Shown: positions 9,076-18,383 of the stretch, one piece after another
Layout: each line of letters starts with the position of its first letter
How positions within the stretch are numbered: the first letter of the stretch is position 1
Source of the DNA: UBA7446 sp024639165
GTDB taxonomy: Bacteria; Bacteroidota; Bacteroidia; Flavobacteriales; Flavobacteriaceae
Reading direction: 5' to 3'
DNA: 64,000 nt
Assembly: GCA_024639165.1 (NCBI GenBank)
Contig: JAHEIX010000002.1
Span: forward strand, 124,001 to 188,000
Made by a program: the position numbers and the translations under genes
The notes under the pieces: generated by a model
Told to the model about the DNA's origin: nothing
What the model saw: the letters and a program-made list of their open reading frames with translations, nothing else
The model's database searches: none

Positions 9076-10067
9076 TCAAGTACCTTGCTTAAAAGGTTCA
9101 TTTTTTTCTTGGCATTTCCTTTTTCATAAAGGACCTGGTAAACACATTCTAATATTGGATATTCTCCATCAAAAGCAGTGCTCATTTCATAGGTTGTTTT
9201 GGTTCCGTAATACCCCTCAGCAATCATGGTCATTTCCACAAGTGCTGCCTTGACGGTATAGCCTTTGCCAATCATGTTCCCCAACATGCGATTTCTACTA
9301 AAAACAGAATAAGCCGTAACGAGTAAATCGCCCAAGTAAGCGGACTTGTTGATGTCTCTTTTATTATTGTCTACTCGTTTTATAAAACGCTTCATTTCAC
9401 GCATCGAGTTGCTAATTAACACACTTATAAAATTATCGCCAAAGCCAAGCCCATGCGCAATACCTACGGCAATGGCATATACATTTTTGAGTGTGGCGGC
9501 ATACTCTACACCCATAACATCGTCAGATAAAGAAACTTGAATATAAGCGCATGCCAGCTTTTCTTTCATTTGCTCGGCAATGCTCATATTGCTGCTTGCT
9601 ACGGTCAGGTAAGATAGGCGTTCCAAGGCCACTTCCTCTGCATGACATGGCCCTCCAATCACCCCAAAGAGCGCTTCATCTACATTAAATTTTTCAGCTA
9701 AATACGCTCCCACCAATACCTTTTGCTCAGGGACGATTCCTTTAACCGCAGAAAAAATCACTTTGTTTTCAAGCGAGGCAGTCAAAGGGGCCAATACATT
9801 ATCTATATAAAAAGAAGGTGTTGCAATGATTAACACGTCGTAATGGAGTGTGATTTTATTTATGTCTGTATGCAAATCTAATCTTGACATATCGAACTCT
9901 ACGCTGCTCAAATAATTAGGATTATGCCCTTCTTGCATTAAGTGCTCGTATATCACTTCGTTGCGGACATACCAACCAACAGTTGTGTTGTTTTCACAGA
10001 GAATTTTGACGAGTGCAGTTGCCCAACTACCCCCTCCAATTACAGCAACTTTTGAAAAATCTAGCAT
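9072..10067 (-). CDS. gpsA: NAD(P)-dependent glycerol-3-phosphate dehydrogenase
   Basis: The 331-residue enzyme reduces dihydroxyacetone phosphate to sn-glycerol 3-phosphate for phospholipid synthesis. The N-terminal Rossmann motif is GGGSWATAL (about 11-19). The catalytic Lys lies in GVEYAATLKNVYAIAVGIAHG (Lys about 190), followed by GLGFGDNF. Length and motifs match GpsA. It is convergent with pheS, sharing 4 nt. No good TAnnTTTG promoter is obvious directly upstream. Confidence 0.96.
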   Translation of the reverse strand: MLDFSKVAVIGGGSWATALVKILCENNTTVGWYVRNEVIYEHLMQEGHNPNYLSSVEFDMSRLDLHTDINKITLHYDVLIIATPSFYIDNVLAPLTASLENKVIFSAVKGIVPEQKVLVGAYLAEKFNVDEALFGVIGGPCHAEEVALERLSYLTVASSNMSIAEQMKEKLACAYIQVSLSDDVMGVEYAATLKNVYAIAVGIAHGLGFGDNFISVLISNSMREMKRFIKRVDNNKRDINKSAYLGDLLVTAYSVFSRNRMLGNMIGKGYTVKAALVEMTMIAEGYYGTKTTYEMSTAFDGEYPILECVYQVLYEKGNAKKKMNLLSKVLD

Positions 10068-10210
10068 TAATTAAGCTTTTTGTTCTTAAAAATATTTTAA
10101 CAAATAATTCACAACTGTGAGGAATTACTTGATTTAACTTGCAGGTGTAAATGTAAAGCAAGAAAAATATTGCTTACTAGTTTTTCATAGTTTAATATGG
10201 TTGGTTATTA

Positions 10211-10234
10211 GAAAGCACCTCATCGGGTGCTTTC
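10211..10234 (-). terminator. Hairpin terminator after the small membrane protein gene
   Basis: A perfect 9-bp stem (GAAAGCACC / GGTGCTTTC) with a 6-nt loop begins 5 nt beyond the stop codon of the leftward gene ending at 10240. The T-tract is stronger on the plus side (TTGTTTT) than on the minus side, so it may work in either direction. Confidence 0.65.
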
Positions 10235-10239
10235 TTGTT

Positions 10240-10671
10240 TTATAGCCAGTTTTGCCAAGGAATTCTACTTAACAACAGCAGTAATCCAACGCCGTAGAAA
10301 ACGGCAATTCTAAAATACTTTTTCCTGTCTCCTGCCGCCTTTTTGTGTAAGGACCAACCCATGGTGATAAGGACAATGGCTAAGATATTTGTAATTGGGT
10401 GCTCTACCAAATACAGGCGCAAGGTGCTGTCTTTCATTACAGCTCCCATGCCATTTTCCCAAGCTGAGAAATAAGGCGACACAAAATACGTAGCGATGCC
10501 GATCAACAGTTGAATATGAGAAAAAATTAGGGCAAATAGCGATAGGCGCAAGTCTTTGCTGCCAAAGCGCCGCTTGCCAATCAAGCCCCAAAAAGCGTTT
10601 AAAGTAGCCAGGACTAAGAAGATTAAGACCACATAGGCCAGTTTAGAGTGTAACGAAATAATGATATCCAT
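10240..10671 (-). CDS. Four-helix membrane protein, cytochrome b-like
   Basis: The 143-residue protein has four hydrophobic helices (about 10-28, 42-62, 88-107 and 117-135). Several His residues sit in or near helices (LHSKLAYVV, FSHIQLLIG, VEHPITNI, LHKKAAG). Bacteroidota homologues are often labelled cytochrome B, but heme binding is only an inference from the histidines. Single gene; a TATTTTTG box at 10688-10695 lies 16 nt upstream of the start and a hairpin follows the stop. Confidence 0.7.
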   Translation of the reverse strand: MDIIISLHSKLAYVVLIFLVLATLNAFWGLIGKRRFGSKDLRLSLFALIFSHIQLLIGIATYFVSPYFSAWENGMGAVMKDSTLRLYLVEHPITNILAIVLITMGWSLHKKAAGDRKKYFRIAVFYGVGLLLLLSRIPWQNWL

Positions 10672-10687
10672 AATAGTGTTGTTCTTA

Positions 10688-10695
10688 CAAAAATA
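10688..10695 (-). promoter_or_regulatory. -7 box TATTTTTG of the small membrane protein gene
   Basis: TAnnTTTG match on the minus strand, 16 nt before the ATG at 10671, leaving room for a short leader. Confidence 0.5.
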
Positions 10696-10719
10696 CTGAA
10701 TTCAAAACGTTTGACACAT

Positions 10720-11439
10720 TCACGAAACAGAAACGATTTCATCTTCGCGTAATGACGGTTGTAACGTCAGCTTAAGATAGACTTGGGCAAGGGTAATCAC
10801 GTCTTTTTCACAGTAGCGTACAATGGGCGCCAAATCCTTTTCTTCATAATATACCCGTGCTACATCAGAACCCTCCATATCGTCTTTTGGGGATGGGATA
10901 TCGAAAAAGTGCGCCAATAATTTTAATGAAGTATAATGTTTAAAGTCACCAAACTTCCACAATTCTAATGTGTCAAGATGCGGCACTTCCCAAGGTTTTT
11001 TGCCCATCAACTGCAATATGTAGGGCAATTCTAATTGATGCTTTAGCAACCGTCTGGCTATAAAAGGAAAATCAAATTCTTTCCCATTGTGGGCACAAAG
11101 CCTATGCTGTACAGTTGAAAAATGGCTGTCAAGCAGCGCTTTAAACGCAACGAGCAATTGTTTTTCGTCACCAGAAAAACTGCGTATTCTAAACTGCCGG
11201 CCGTCGGTTGTGGTGGTAACATAGCCAACGGAAATACAGATGATTTTCCCAAACTCAGCCCAAATACCCGCATGGCTGTAGTAGTCTTCAGCGCTTAAGT
11301 TTGCTGCTTTTCGCTTGTAGGCGGTTTTGGCAGCATACAAATCTTGTGCTTCTTTATCGAGCTGAGTAAAATCTGTGGTTTCGGGAACAGTTTCTATATC
11401 AAGAAACAGGATGGTATCAAGGGCTTGTGGCTGTTTCAT
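10720..11439 (-). CDS. Predicted 3'-5' exonuclease, DNA polymerase B exo-like
   Basis: The 239-residue protein has the DEDD exonuclease arrangement: ExoI LFLDIETVPE (about 11-20), ExoII around LCAHNGKEFDFPFIARRL (about 119-135) and a C-terminal acidic motif around YCEKDVITLAQVYLKL (about 208-223). This matches the predicted 3'-5' exonuclease family related to the proofreading domain of B-family polymerases. Substrate and pathway are unknown. Its first 23 nt overlap the end of the serine hydrolase gene, so the two are probably one transcript. Confidence 0.85.
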   Translation of the reverse strand: MKQPQALDTILFLDIETVPETTDFTQLDKEAQDLYAAKTAYKRKAANLSAEDYYSHAGIWAEFGKIICISVGYVTTTTDGRQFRIRSFSGDEKQLLVAFKALLDSHFSTVQHRLCAHNGKEFDFPFIARRLLKHQLELPYILQLMGKKPWEVPHLDTLELWKFGDFKHYTSLKLLAHFFDIPSPKDDMEGSDVARVYYEEKDLAPIVRYCEKDVITLAQVYLKLTLQPSLREDEIVSVS

Positions 11440-12589
11440 GGTTTAACATTGTAAAGGCTTCTTCCATATAGCCCAAATAATCGGCAGAGTGCCGAACGCC
11501 TGGCAAATCGGGCAATTGCCTACGACCTAAACGTACGACAATCACGTCCTCATCTGGAAATACAATCACATATTGGCCATTGTGTCCGCGCATGCTGTAA
11601 TAGCGTTTCCCCTTATGTGAGCCTAACCACCAACCATAGCCATAGTCTTGACCATTTTTAAATTGCGGGGAGGTGGATTTTTGTACATAGTCAGCACTTA
11701 TCAATTGCGTACCGTTCCAAATACCACCGTTTTTGAACAGTGCGGCAAAACGGGCAAAGTCCCGAGCGTTGGAATTAAAGCAACAATATGATTTTTCTAC
11801 GCCATTTTCGGCAGAGTCAAGACGCCAGTTGGCATCTGCATGTGCTCCAAGAGGATTCCAAAAATAGCGCCTTACCAGATCAGAAATCGTCTCACCTGTA
11901 GCAGCTGTTAGTACCAAAGATAGTAACTGTGTGCTTCCGCTTTGATAGACAAAACGCTTTCCCGGAGCAGCCTCAATGGGAAGTGTTTTCATCACACCAA
12001 CGATATCTCGAGTTATGTAGGTGCGGGGCGTGATGGTAAGTAAATTTTCATAATCTTCTTTCCACTTTAGACCAGAGGACATGGTGGCCAAATTCCCTAC
12101 CGTTAAGGAATCAGCATAGGGGCCTTTTAACCACGGTAGAAAGTCTTTTGCTTTTTGGTCAAAGCTCTTCACGTCACCTTCTTCAATGGCTTTGGCTAGA
12201 CTAGCCGACACGATTGTTTTGACCATAGAAAATGAGTTGGTTTTACTGTCCTTCCCAAAGGGTTCGAAATATTGCTCGTGCCAAATCGAATCATTTTTAA
12301 TGATGAGAAATACAGCGGTTTCGAGGTCTTGGTGAAGTTTTTGAAGGTTGCTTGTGGCAGGAACGGAATTGTAATCGGCGTGTAAGGGCCATGCTTGGGG
12401 GTTGTCACTTTTGGCAATCGGACGAGAATCGAAATATACGTAGTCTTCCAAGCCCGCTGAGGTTCTTCCAAGTTCAACGACTTTAGCTCCTAATTCAATT
12501 AGGTAACCATAGCCTGAAATATAGAGGGCTGCTACTAATAGTACTAAAACAACAAGAAGTCTTTTTAAAAATGAGGCGAATTTTTTCAT
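11417..12589 (-). CDS. Membrane-anchored serine hydrolase, beta-lactamase class C family
   Basis: The 390-residue protein begins with one membrane helix (about 8-28). The beta-lactamase-type SxxK motif is in SFSMVKTIVSA (Ser about 121, Lys about 124), YQSG near residue 215 can supply the Tyr motif, and GYGWW...MRGHNGQ matches the C-terminal region. The fold covers esterases, peptidases and penicillin-binding proteins as well as beta-lactamases, so the substrate cannot be predicted and resistance is not implied. It is the first gene of a pair with the overlapping exonuclease. Confidence 0.85.
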   Translation of the reverse strand: MKKFASFLKRLLVVLVLLVAALYISGYGYLIELGAKVVELGRTSAGLEDYVYFDSRPIAKSDNPQAWPLHADYNSVPATSNLQKLHQDLETAVFLIIKNDSIWHEQYFEPFGKDSKTNSFSMVKTIVSASLAKAIEEGDVKSFDQKAKDFLPWLKGPYADSLTVGNLATMSSGLKWKEDYENLLTITPRTYITRDIVGVMKTLPIEAAPGKRFVYQSGSTQLLSLVLTAATGETISDLVRRYFWNPLGAHADANWRLDSAENGVEKSYCCFNSNARDFARFAALFKNGGIWNGTQLISADYVQKSTSPQFKNGQDYGYGWWLGSHKGKRYYSMRGHNGQYVIVFPDEDVIVVRLGRRQLPDLPGVRHSADYLGYMEEAFTMLNHETATSP

Positions 12590-12630
12590 GGGTATTTTTC
12601 AGCAAAGTACAAAAATTTGTAGTTCTGCTT

Positions 12631-13605
12631 TTACAATAAGGATATGGCGCGCTCTGCGTGATAGGAAACAATGATGGAAGCTCCTGCGCGCTTAAAGGCT
12701 ACGAGCTGCTCCATCATTACACTGTCGTGGTCAAGCAATCCTTTTTCCGCCGCGGCCTTTAGCATGGCGTACTCACCACTTACTTGATAAACAGCAATCG
12801 GGACCTGTACTTCATTGGCTAGGTCACGTACAATATCCAAATATGGCATCCCTGGTTTAACCATTACAATATCTGCACCTTCTTCAATATCGCGAATGGT
12901 TTCAGTAATGGCTTCTTTGCGATTTGCAAAATCCATTTGATAGGTTTTTTTGTCGCTAAAACCCGGCGCAGAATCCAGCGCATCTCGGAAAGGACCATAA
13001 AAGGCAGAGGCGTATTTGGCGCTGTAGCTCATAATTGCAGTGTTTACATAGCCTGCTTTTTCAAGAGCTTGGCGTATGCTCAAAACCCGGCCGTCCATCA
13101 TGTCGCTAGGAGCAAGCATATCGGCACCACATTCGGCGTGACTAAGCGCCATTTTCGATAAGACCGCTACTGTTGCATCGTTCAGAATTTTATCCTCTTT
13201 CACAATACCATCGTGTCCAAAGCTAGAAAAAGGATCGAGGGCAACATCAGTTGCAACAAGGAGTTCGGGAACCGCTTTTTTAATCGCACGAATGCTGCGC
13301 TGCATCAAGCCATCAGGGTTTAAAGCAGCAGCACCTGTATTGTCTTTTTGGGCATCATCAACCTTAACAAAAAGAAGGACTCCCTTTACCCCCAAATCAT
13401 AAAGTCGTTTTGCCTCTGCCGTGGCAAGGTCAAGACTAAACCTATAATAGTCGGGCATTGACGGAATTTCTGTTTTGGTTTTAGAACCTTCCACAATGAA
13501 CATGGGCACGATAAAATCATTAGCCGAAAGGCTAGTTTCACGCACCAAGTCTCTCATGGCAGCGCTTGCCCGCAAGCGTCGATTTCTATAAAGAGGATAC
13601 ATCAT
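12631..13605 (-). CDS. hemB: Delta-aminolevulinic acid dehydratase (porphobilinogen synthase)
   Basis: The 324-residue enzyme condenses two 5-aminolevulinate molecules to porphobilinogen. The two Schiff-base lysines are visible in MSYSAKYASAFYGPFRDA (about 198) and IVMVKPGMPYLDI (about 250). HAECGADMLAPSDMMDGR supplies the allosteric metal region. The Cys-rich zinc site of animal enzymes is replaced by Asp and Phe residues (DVALDPFSSFGHDG), indicating a zinc-independent, Mg/K-type enzyme. It is last in the leftward hem run, 3 nt after hemF. ATG 13602 is an equally possible start. Confidence 0.96.
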   Translation of the reverse strand: MMYPLYRNRRLRASAAMRDLVRETSLSANDFIVPMFIVEGSKTKTEIPSMPDYYRFSLDLATAEAKRLYDLGVKGVLLFVKVDDAQKDNTGAAALNPDGLMQRSIRAIKKAVPELLVATDVALDPFSSFGHDGIVKEDKILNDATVAVLSKMALSHAECGADMLAPSDMMDGRVLSIRQALEKAGYVNTAIMSYSAKYASAFYGPFRDALDSAPGFSDKKTYQMDFANRKEAITETIRDIEEGADIVMVKPGMPYLDIVRDLANEVQVPIAVYQVSGEYAMLKAAAEKGLLDHDSVMMEQLVAFKRAGASIIVSYHAERAISLL

Positions 13606-13608
13606 AGT

Positions 13609-14511
13609 TTAGACCCAGTCTTTGGGCTTTTTTAGAACAGTTAATAATTTTGCTTCTTCCGAATCTTTTTCTGGCTGGTGGTCATATACCCACTGAACCG
13701 TTGGGGGCAAACTCATTAAGATGCTTTCTATACGCCCCTTGGTTTTGAGCCCAAACAAGGTCCCTTTGTCGTGGACAAGATTAAACTCAACATATCGCCC
13801 TCGTCTTACTTCTTGCCATTGACGTTGTGTTTTGGAAAAAGGGAGTGCTTTTCGCTTCTGAACAATGGGCAAATACGCAGCTAAAAAAGCATTGCCCATG
13901 TCTGTTACAAAAGCATACCACTTTTCTAAATTGTGGGTATCGTCAGGACGACAATAGTCAAAAAACAAACCGCCTATCCCTCTTGCCTCATCGCGGTGAT
14001 GATTCCAAAAATAGGCATCGCATTTTTGCTTGTAGTTCGTGTAAAAGTGTGCATCGTGCTTGTCACAAACCGATTTACACACTTGGTGAAAGTGGGTTGC
14101 GTCTTCTTCAAAAAGGTAATAGGGGGTTAGGTCTAAGCCTCCACCAAACCATTGATCAACAATATTTTTATTTTCATCATAAAGCTCAAAGTATCTAAAG
14201 TTGGCATGTACCGTTGGCACCATGGGATTTTTGGGATGTAGGACTAAACTAATACCACAAGCGAAGAAGTCACCATGTGAAACACCTAGTTGCTGTTGCA
14301 TGGACTCGGGCAATTTGCCAAACACTTCAGAAATATTTACACCTCCTTTTTCAAACACAGCACCCTGCTCAATGACACGTGTTCTTCCGCCACCACCACC
14401 AGGGCGATGCCAAATATCTTCTTGAAATTGCGCCATGCCGTCTTCTTGTTCAAGACCAGCGGTTATGTTGTCTTGCAGGGTTTTTATATATGCAGTGAAA
14501 TGGGATTTCAT
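13609..14511 (-). CDS. hemF: Oxygen-dependent coproporphyrinogen III oxidase
   Basis: The 300-residue enzyme performs the two oxidative decarboxylations that give protoporphyrinogen IX, using O2. Family motifs include GGGGRTRVIEQGAVFEKGGVN (about 37-57), WFGGGLDLTPYY (about 121-132) and the C-terminal GRYVEFNLVHDKGTLFGL (about 239-256). Full length. The choice of aerobic HemF without HemN nearby suits an oxygen-respiring organism. It lies 11 nt downstream of hemE in the hem operon. Confidence 0.97.
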   Translation of the reverse strand: MKSHFTAYIKTLQDNITAGLEQEDGMAQFQEDIWHRPGGGGGRTRVIEQGAVFEKGGVNISEVFGKLPESMQQQLGVSHGDFFACGISLVLHPKNPMVPTVHANFRYFELYDENKNIVDQWFGGGLDLTPYYLFEEDATHFHQVCKSVCDKHDAHFYTNYKQKCDAYFWNHHRDEARGIGGLFFDYCRPDDTHNLEKWYAFVTDMGNAFLAAYLPIVQKRKALPFSKTQRQWQEVRRGRYVEFNLVHDKGTLFGLKTKGRIESILMSLPPTVQWVYDHQPEKDSEEAKLLTVLKKPKDWV

Positions 14512-14522
14512 AACGTATCGAT

Positions 14523-15548
14523 TTAGGGGGTGTAGGATTTAATAGCATTGACAAATGCCTTGGCGTGGTCAACAGGAACATTGGGCAGTATGCCGTGACC
14601 TAAATTGGCAATGTAGTTTTGGGTGCCAAATTCGCTTACCATTTTGTGGGCCAGCCTTTCAATTTCGGGGATAGGTGATAATAAACGAGAGGGGTCAAAA
14701 TTTCCTTGTAGCGGAATTTGCCCACCCGAAAGATAACGTGCATTGCGGGCAGAACACGTCCAATCTACGCCTAGGGCGTGAGCGCCAGAACGCGCCATAA
14801 TTGGAAGCGCATACCAACAGCCTTTGGCAAATGCAATTACTTTGGTCTCGTCTTTAAGCGCATCAATAATCTGTTGCATGTATTGCCATGAAAAGGTTTG
14901 ATAGTCTTCTTCACCTAACATGCCCCCCCAAGAATCGAAAAGTTGCACAGCGTCTACACCTGCACGAACTTTTGCTTTTAGATAGGCAATGGTAGTATCT
15001 GTAATTTTTTGAAGCAGCTCATGTGCCAAGGCGGGTTGAGAAAAGCAAAATCCTTTGGCTATATCGAAATTTTTAGACCCTTGCCCTTGAACGGTATAAC
15101 ACAAAATGGTCCAAGGCGATCCAGCAAAACCAATCAAAGGAACCCTATCATCCAACAATAGTTTAGTTTGCTTAATAGCCTCCATAACGTAGTGTAAACG
15201 ATCTTCAACATCAGGCACGACTACTTTCGCTAGGTCTTCTGCGGTACGCACGGGGTTTGGCAACCAAGGCCCAACACCGTCTTTCATTTCAACCGCGATA
15301 TCCATGGCTTGTGGAATGACCAAAATATCAGAAAATAAGATAGCTGCGTCTGTTCCCACTTGATCAATAGGCATTACCGTAATTGCTGCTGCAAGCTCTG
15401 GCGTTTGGCAACGTGTAAAGAAATCATACTTCGCCTTTAGTTTCATAAAGTCAGGCAGATAACGCCCTGCTTGACGCATCATCCAAACGGGCGGTCTGTC
15501 TAGGGCTTCGCCTTCTAGTGCTCGTAAAAAAATATCGTTCTTAAGCAT
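14523..15548 (-). CDS. hemE: Uroporphyrinogen decarboxylase
   Basis: The 341-residue enzyme removes four acetate carboxyls from uroporphyrinogen III to give coproporphyrinogen III. The N-terminal signature RPPVWMMRQAGRYLP is at about 18-32, and GFAGSPWTILCY (about 138-149) and the C-terminal NLGHGILPNVPVDHAKAFV are conserved. The start overlaps hemD by 8 nt (ATGCTTAA at 15541-15548), so translation is likely coupled. Confidence 0.97.
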   Translation of the reverse strand: MLKNDIFLRALEGEALDRPPVWMMRQAGRYLPDFMKLKAKYDFFTRCQTPELAAAITVMPIDQVGTDAAILFSDILVIPQAMDIAVEMKDGVGPWLPNPVRTAEDLAKVVVPDVEDRLHYVMEAIKQTKLLLDDRVPLIGFAGSPWTILCYTVQGQGSKNFDIAKGFCFSQPALAHELLQKITDTTIAYLKAKVRAGVDAVQLFDSWGGMLGEEDYQTFSWQYMQQIIDALKDETKVIAFAKGCWYALPIMARSGAHALGVDWTCSARNARYLSGGQIPLQGNFDPSRLLSPIPEIERLAHKMVSEFGTQNYIANLGHGILPNVPVDHAKAFVNAIKSYTP

Positions 15549-16212
15549 GCTGGTGTTTTTTTAGGCGTTGAATGGCTTTTGCCACCAGGGTTTTTATACT
15601 GGGGTTCTCCAAAACAATCAAGTCTTTTGGTTGCAGCGGGAGTGCTTTGGCAGTGGTTTTACCAATGCAAAAACAACTGCTGTTACCAATTGCGTTCATG
15701 TCTGTATAGCTTTCTACGCCACTAGGGCTGTAAAAAAGGACAGCGTCAGGCACAGCATTTATTTTTTTTACATTAAGCGTGGTTTCATAGACCACAATTT
15801 CTTTAAAATTGGCCTTCATTGCAGCCATTTTTTTTGCCAAAAGAGGCAATCTTCGATTTCCACAAAAATGCAAAAAAGAGGCATTATGAGCCATTTTTTC
15901 AATAAAAACGACCAATTCTTCCATGTTTTTAGCTGTTTTTGTCGTTTTTATACCATTTTTAAAAAGCAACGCTTTTGATTGTTCTCCCACACAAAGTACG
16001 TGTGCATTTGCTAAGGGGAATCCATTTTTTAATACCGTTTTCACAGCGTTTTTACTGCTGAAGATTATATAGTCTGTAAGAGCAGGGCTTTCAAAAGACA
16101 GGGGCTTGACCTGAATAGCATCGTATTCCATATAGGCGAGACCATTTTGAACGATACGCTCGCGCAAAACCACATCTAACTTTTTGGTCGATAAGATTAA
16201 GGGCTTATTCAT
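15541..16212 (-). CDS. hemD: Uroporphyrinogen III synthase
   Basis: The 223-residue protein is assigned HemD from its two-lobed sequence pattern (IIFSSKNAVKTVL near 50-62; FYSPSGVESYTD near 158-169; FCIGKTTAKAL near 178-188) and its place between hemC and hemE. HemD closes hydroxymethylbilane into uroporphyrinogen III with inversion of ring D. Sequence conservation in this family is always low, so context carries much of the call. Both ends overlap neighbours by 8 nt. Confidence 0.9.
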   Translation of the reverse strand: MNKPLILSTKKLDVVLRERIVQNGLAYMEYDAIQVKPLSFESPALTDYIIFSSKNAVKTVLKNGFPLANAHVLCVGEQSKALLFKNGIKTTKTAKNMEELVVFIEKMAHNASFLHFCGNRRLPLLAKKMAAMKANFKEIVVYETTLNVKKINAVPDAVLFYSPSGVESYTDMNAIGNSSCFCIGKTTAKALPLQPKDLIVLENPSIKTLVAKAIQRLKKHQHA

Positions 16213-17098
16213 CTAGCATTGCTTTAGCGCCACGTGATAAGAGTTCTTTGGCAGCAATAGAACCAATGTCATGGGCTTTTTCAACAGGCATGTACTGATT
16301 AAACACCAACTGTTGCTTCCCGTCTTTTTGTGTAATACTTCCAATGAAATGAACTTGGCCATCTTTCATTTTTGCCAGAGCTCCGATAGGAGCCGTACAA
16401 CCGCCCTCTAGCTCACGCAAGAAGATTCGTTCTTGTGCCACACAAAAGGCCGTTTCATCGTCATTTAATAGAGACAACGTTTCCATCAATTCTTTATTAG
16501 CGGCCAATGCAGTAACCAACAAAGCCCCTTGTGCGGGCGCTGGAACCATCCAGTCTAAAACGGTATGCTGTTTGGGTAGCATTTCCAGACGCATCAGACC
16601 AGCTATGGCCATTATGGTGCCTTGACAGTCCAGGGTTTCTAATTTTTTTAGTCTCGTGGGAACATTTCCTCTGATGTCAATAGTACTGTGGTGTGGATAT
16701 TTATGCAACCATTGCGCAGCACGTCGGAGACTGCTGGTTGCCACAATACTTTTGATGTCTTCCCAAGCATCGTTTTTGGAAATAAAAACGTCAGCTACGG
16801 GACCACGTTTTGGAATAAATGCAGGAGCAATACCTTTTGGAAGTTGTGTTGGCACGTCTTTCATGCTGTGAACGGCAACATCTATTTGACCATCTAAAAG
16901 AGCGACATCCAATTCTTTGGTAAAAATTCCTTGCACCCCCATTTCATATAGGGGCTTTTGTAACTCTTTATCTCCACTAGAAGAAATGGGCACGAGTTCG
17001 CTTCTAAGGCCAAGAGTCTCAAGCATGTGTTGTACTTGTCGAGCTTGCCAGAGTGCCAGCGCACTACCACGCGTTCCTATCCTGACAAGTTTATTCAT
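16205..17098 (-). CDS. hemC: Porphobilinogen deaminase (hydroxymethylbilane synthase)
   Basis: The 297-residue enzyme polymerises four porphobilinogens. The N-terminal RIGTRGSALALWQARQV (about 6-22), HSMKDVPTQLP (about 77-87) and the cofactor-binding ELEGGCTAPIGA with the dipyrromethane Cys near residue 235 are all present. It begins inside the end of hemA (ATGAATAA, 17091-17098) and ends inside hemD's start with the same octamer. Confidence 0.97.
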   Translation of the reverse strand: MNKLVRIGTRGSALALWQARQVQHMLETLGLRSELVPISSSGDKELQKPLYEMGVQGIFTKELDVALLDGQIDVAVHSMKDVPTQLPKGIAPAFIPKRGPVADVFISKNDAWEDIKSIVATSSLRRAAQWLHKYPHHSTIDIRGNVPTRLKKLETLDCQGTIMAIAGLMRLEMLPKQHTVLDWMVPAPAQGALLVTALAANKELMETLSLLNDDETAFCVAQERIFLRELEGGCTAPIGALAKMKDGQVHFIGSITQKDGKQQLVFNQYMPVEKAHDIGSIAAKELLSRGAKAMLDE

Positions 17099-18326
17099 CG
17101 GCAGTTACATTGAATAGTGTTTTTAATGCCTTGACACTTTCACCAGCATTTTCACTCGTGCGTAAGTACGTTGCCATTCTGTTGGTTAATTTTTGGATAA
17201 GACGATCTGAAACCGCTAAGGCACTATCAGTATCAAGGGAAGGGTTCTTTTTACGATGGGCTTCCAACTCTTGCAATTGGATGTCTTCCATCAGTTTTTT
17301 GACAGCGACAAGTGCAGGTGTAAACTTGCGTGTTTCGAGCCACTGATTAAATTCTTCTACAGATTGAGCAATGATTTCTTTAGCGTGTGGCACGTGCTTT
17401 TTTCGTTCTGTCAACGTTTTGTCCGACATTTTTGAGAGCTCGTCCAAGTGAAGTAGCGAAACGTTTGGAAGTTCCAGCACATTAGGATTCACGTTTTTGG
17501 GCATAGATAAGTCTAAAATGAGTAGTGGCTTATCGGTATGAATCAGCGACTTAGCAATAGTAGGCTTCTCGGCACCAGTTGCTACAACAAGCACATCAGC
17601 TTTGCGTATTTCAACAGGAAGATCAGCGTAGTCTTTCACCTCTATATCAAATTTTCCTGCCAATTGTTCTGCCCGTTCGCGCGTTCGATTGATAAGTGTG
17701 ATGCTGGTTTTTTTGGTATGCTTGACAAGATTTTCACAAGTGTTACGACCAATTTTCCCCAATCCAAACAACACGATTTTTTTGTTGTCCAAGTCGGCAA
17801 AGGTGTCCAGGATGTAGCGCACAGAAACGTAGGAGACGGAAGTTGCCCCAGAAGATAATTCTGTTTCTGTTTTAATTCGTTTACTCGCGTTCAGTACTCC
17901 GTTAAACATGCGTTCCATATACGGGCTTAGCATATTACTTTTTTTAGAAATCTTAAAACTCTTTTTAAGTTGTGAAATGATTTCAAAGTCCCCTAATATT
18001 TGACTGTCAAGGCCAGTTCCTACAAAGAATAAATGCGAAATAGCTTCGGCACCTTCATAGGTATTTCCCGCAATTTTGAAGTCTTGAACTGTTCCTTCTG
18101 AATGCTTGCAAAGCAATTCAACAAGTAGCTCGCAATTAGGCGTCTGGGCATATAACTCAGTTCTGTTACATGTCGAGCTTAAGACCAAAGAATCAATTCC
18201 TTTACTTTTGGCATCATCCAATAAAAAGGGGATTGCTTTTGAAGTTATGCTAAAACGACCCCGTAGCGCCGCATCTGCTTTTTTATAACTAACACCAATA
18301 CAATAGAAATTATCCCTTGTCGGCAT
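17091..18326 (-). CDS. hemA: Glutamyl-tRNA reductase
   Basis: The 411-residue enzyme reduces Glu-tRNA to glutamate-1-semialdehyde, the first committed step of C5-pathway heme synthesis. The nucleophilic Cys is in LSSTCNRTELYA (about 46-57), with GLGKIGRNTCENL as the NADPH-binding motif (about 183-195) and a C-terminal dimerisation helix. It is the first gene of the leftward hem operon. A TATTTTTG box at 18348-18355 leaves a 21-nt leader. It is divergent from the AraC regulator. Confidence 0.97.
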   Translation of the reverse strand: MPTRDNFYCIGVSYKKADAALRGRFSITSKAIPFLLDDAKSKGIDSLVLSSTCNRTELYAQTPNCELLVELLCKHSEGTVQDFKIAGNTYEGAEAISHLFFVGTGLDSQILGDFEIISQLKKSFKISKKSNMLSPYMERMFNGVLNASKRIKTETELSSGATSVSYVSVRYILDTFADLDNKKIVLFGLGKIGRNTCENLVKHTKKTSITLINRTRERAEQLAGKFDIEVKDYADLPVEIRKADVLVVATGAEKPTIAKSLIHTDKPLLILDLSMPKNVNPNVLELPNVSLLHLDELSKMSDKTLTERKKHVPHAKEIIAQSVEEFNQWLETRKFTPALVAVKKLMEDIQLQELEAHRKKNPSLDTDSALAVSDRLIQKLTNRMATYLRTSENAGESVKALKTLFNVTADE

Positions 18327-18347
18327 ATTTGATTTTTAGTTGCACAG

Positions 18348-18355
18348 CAAAAATA
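18348..18355 (-). promoter_or_regulatory. -7 box TATTTTTG of the hem operon
   Basis: TAnnTTTG match on the minus strand, 21 nt before hemA's ATG at 18326. Confidence 0.5.
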
Positions 18356-18383
18356 ACGCACAGCCAAGACAAAAAATACCGCT

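Noticed and set aside
11417..12589. Beta-lactamase resistance gene
   Set aside because: The fold covers many esterases and peptidases; the membrane anchor and context give no support for antibiotic hydrolysis.
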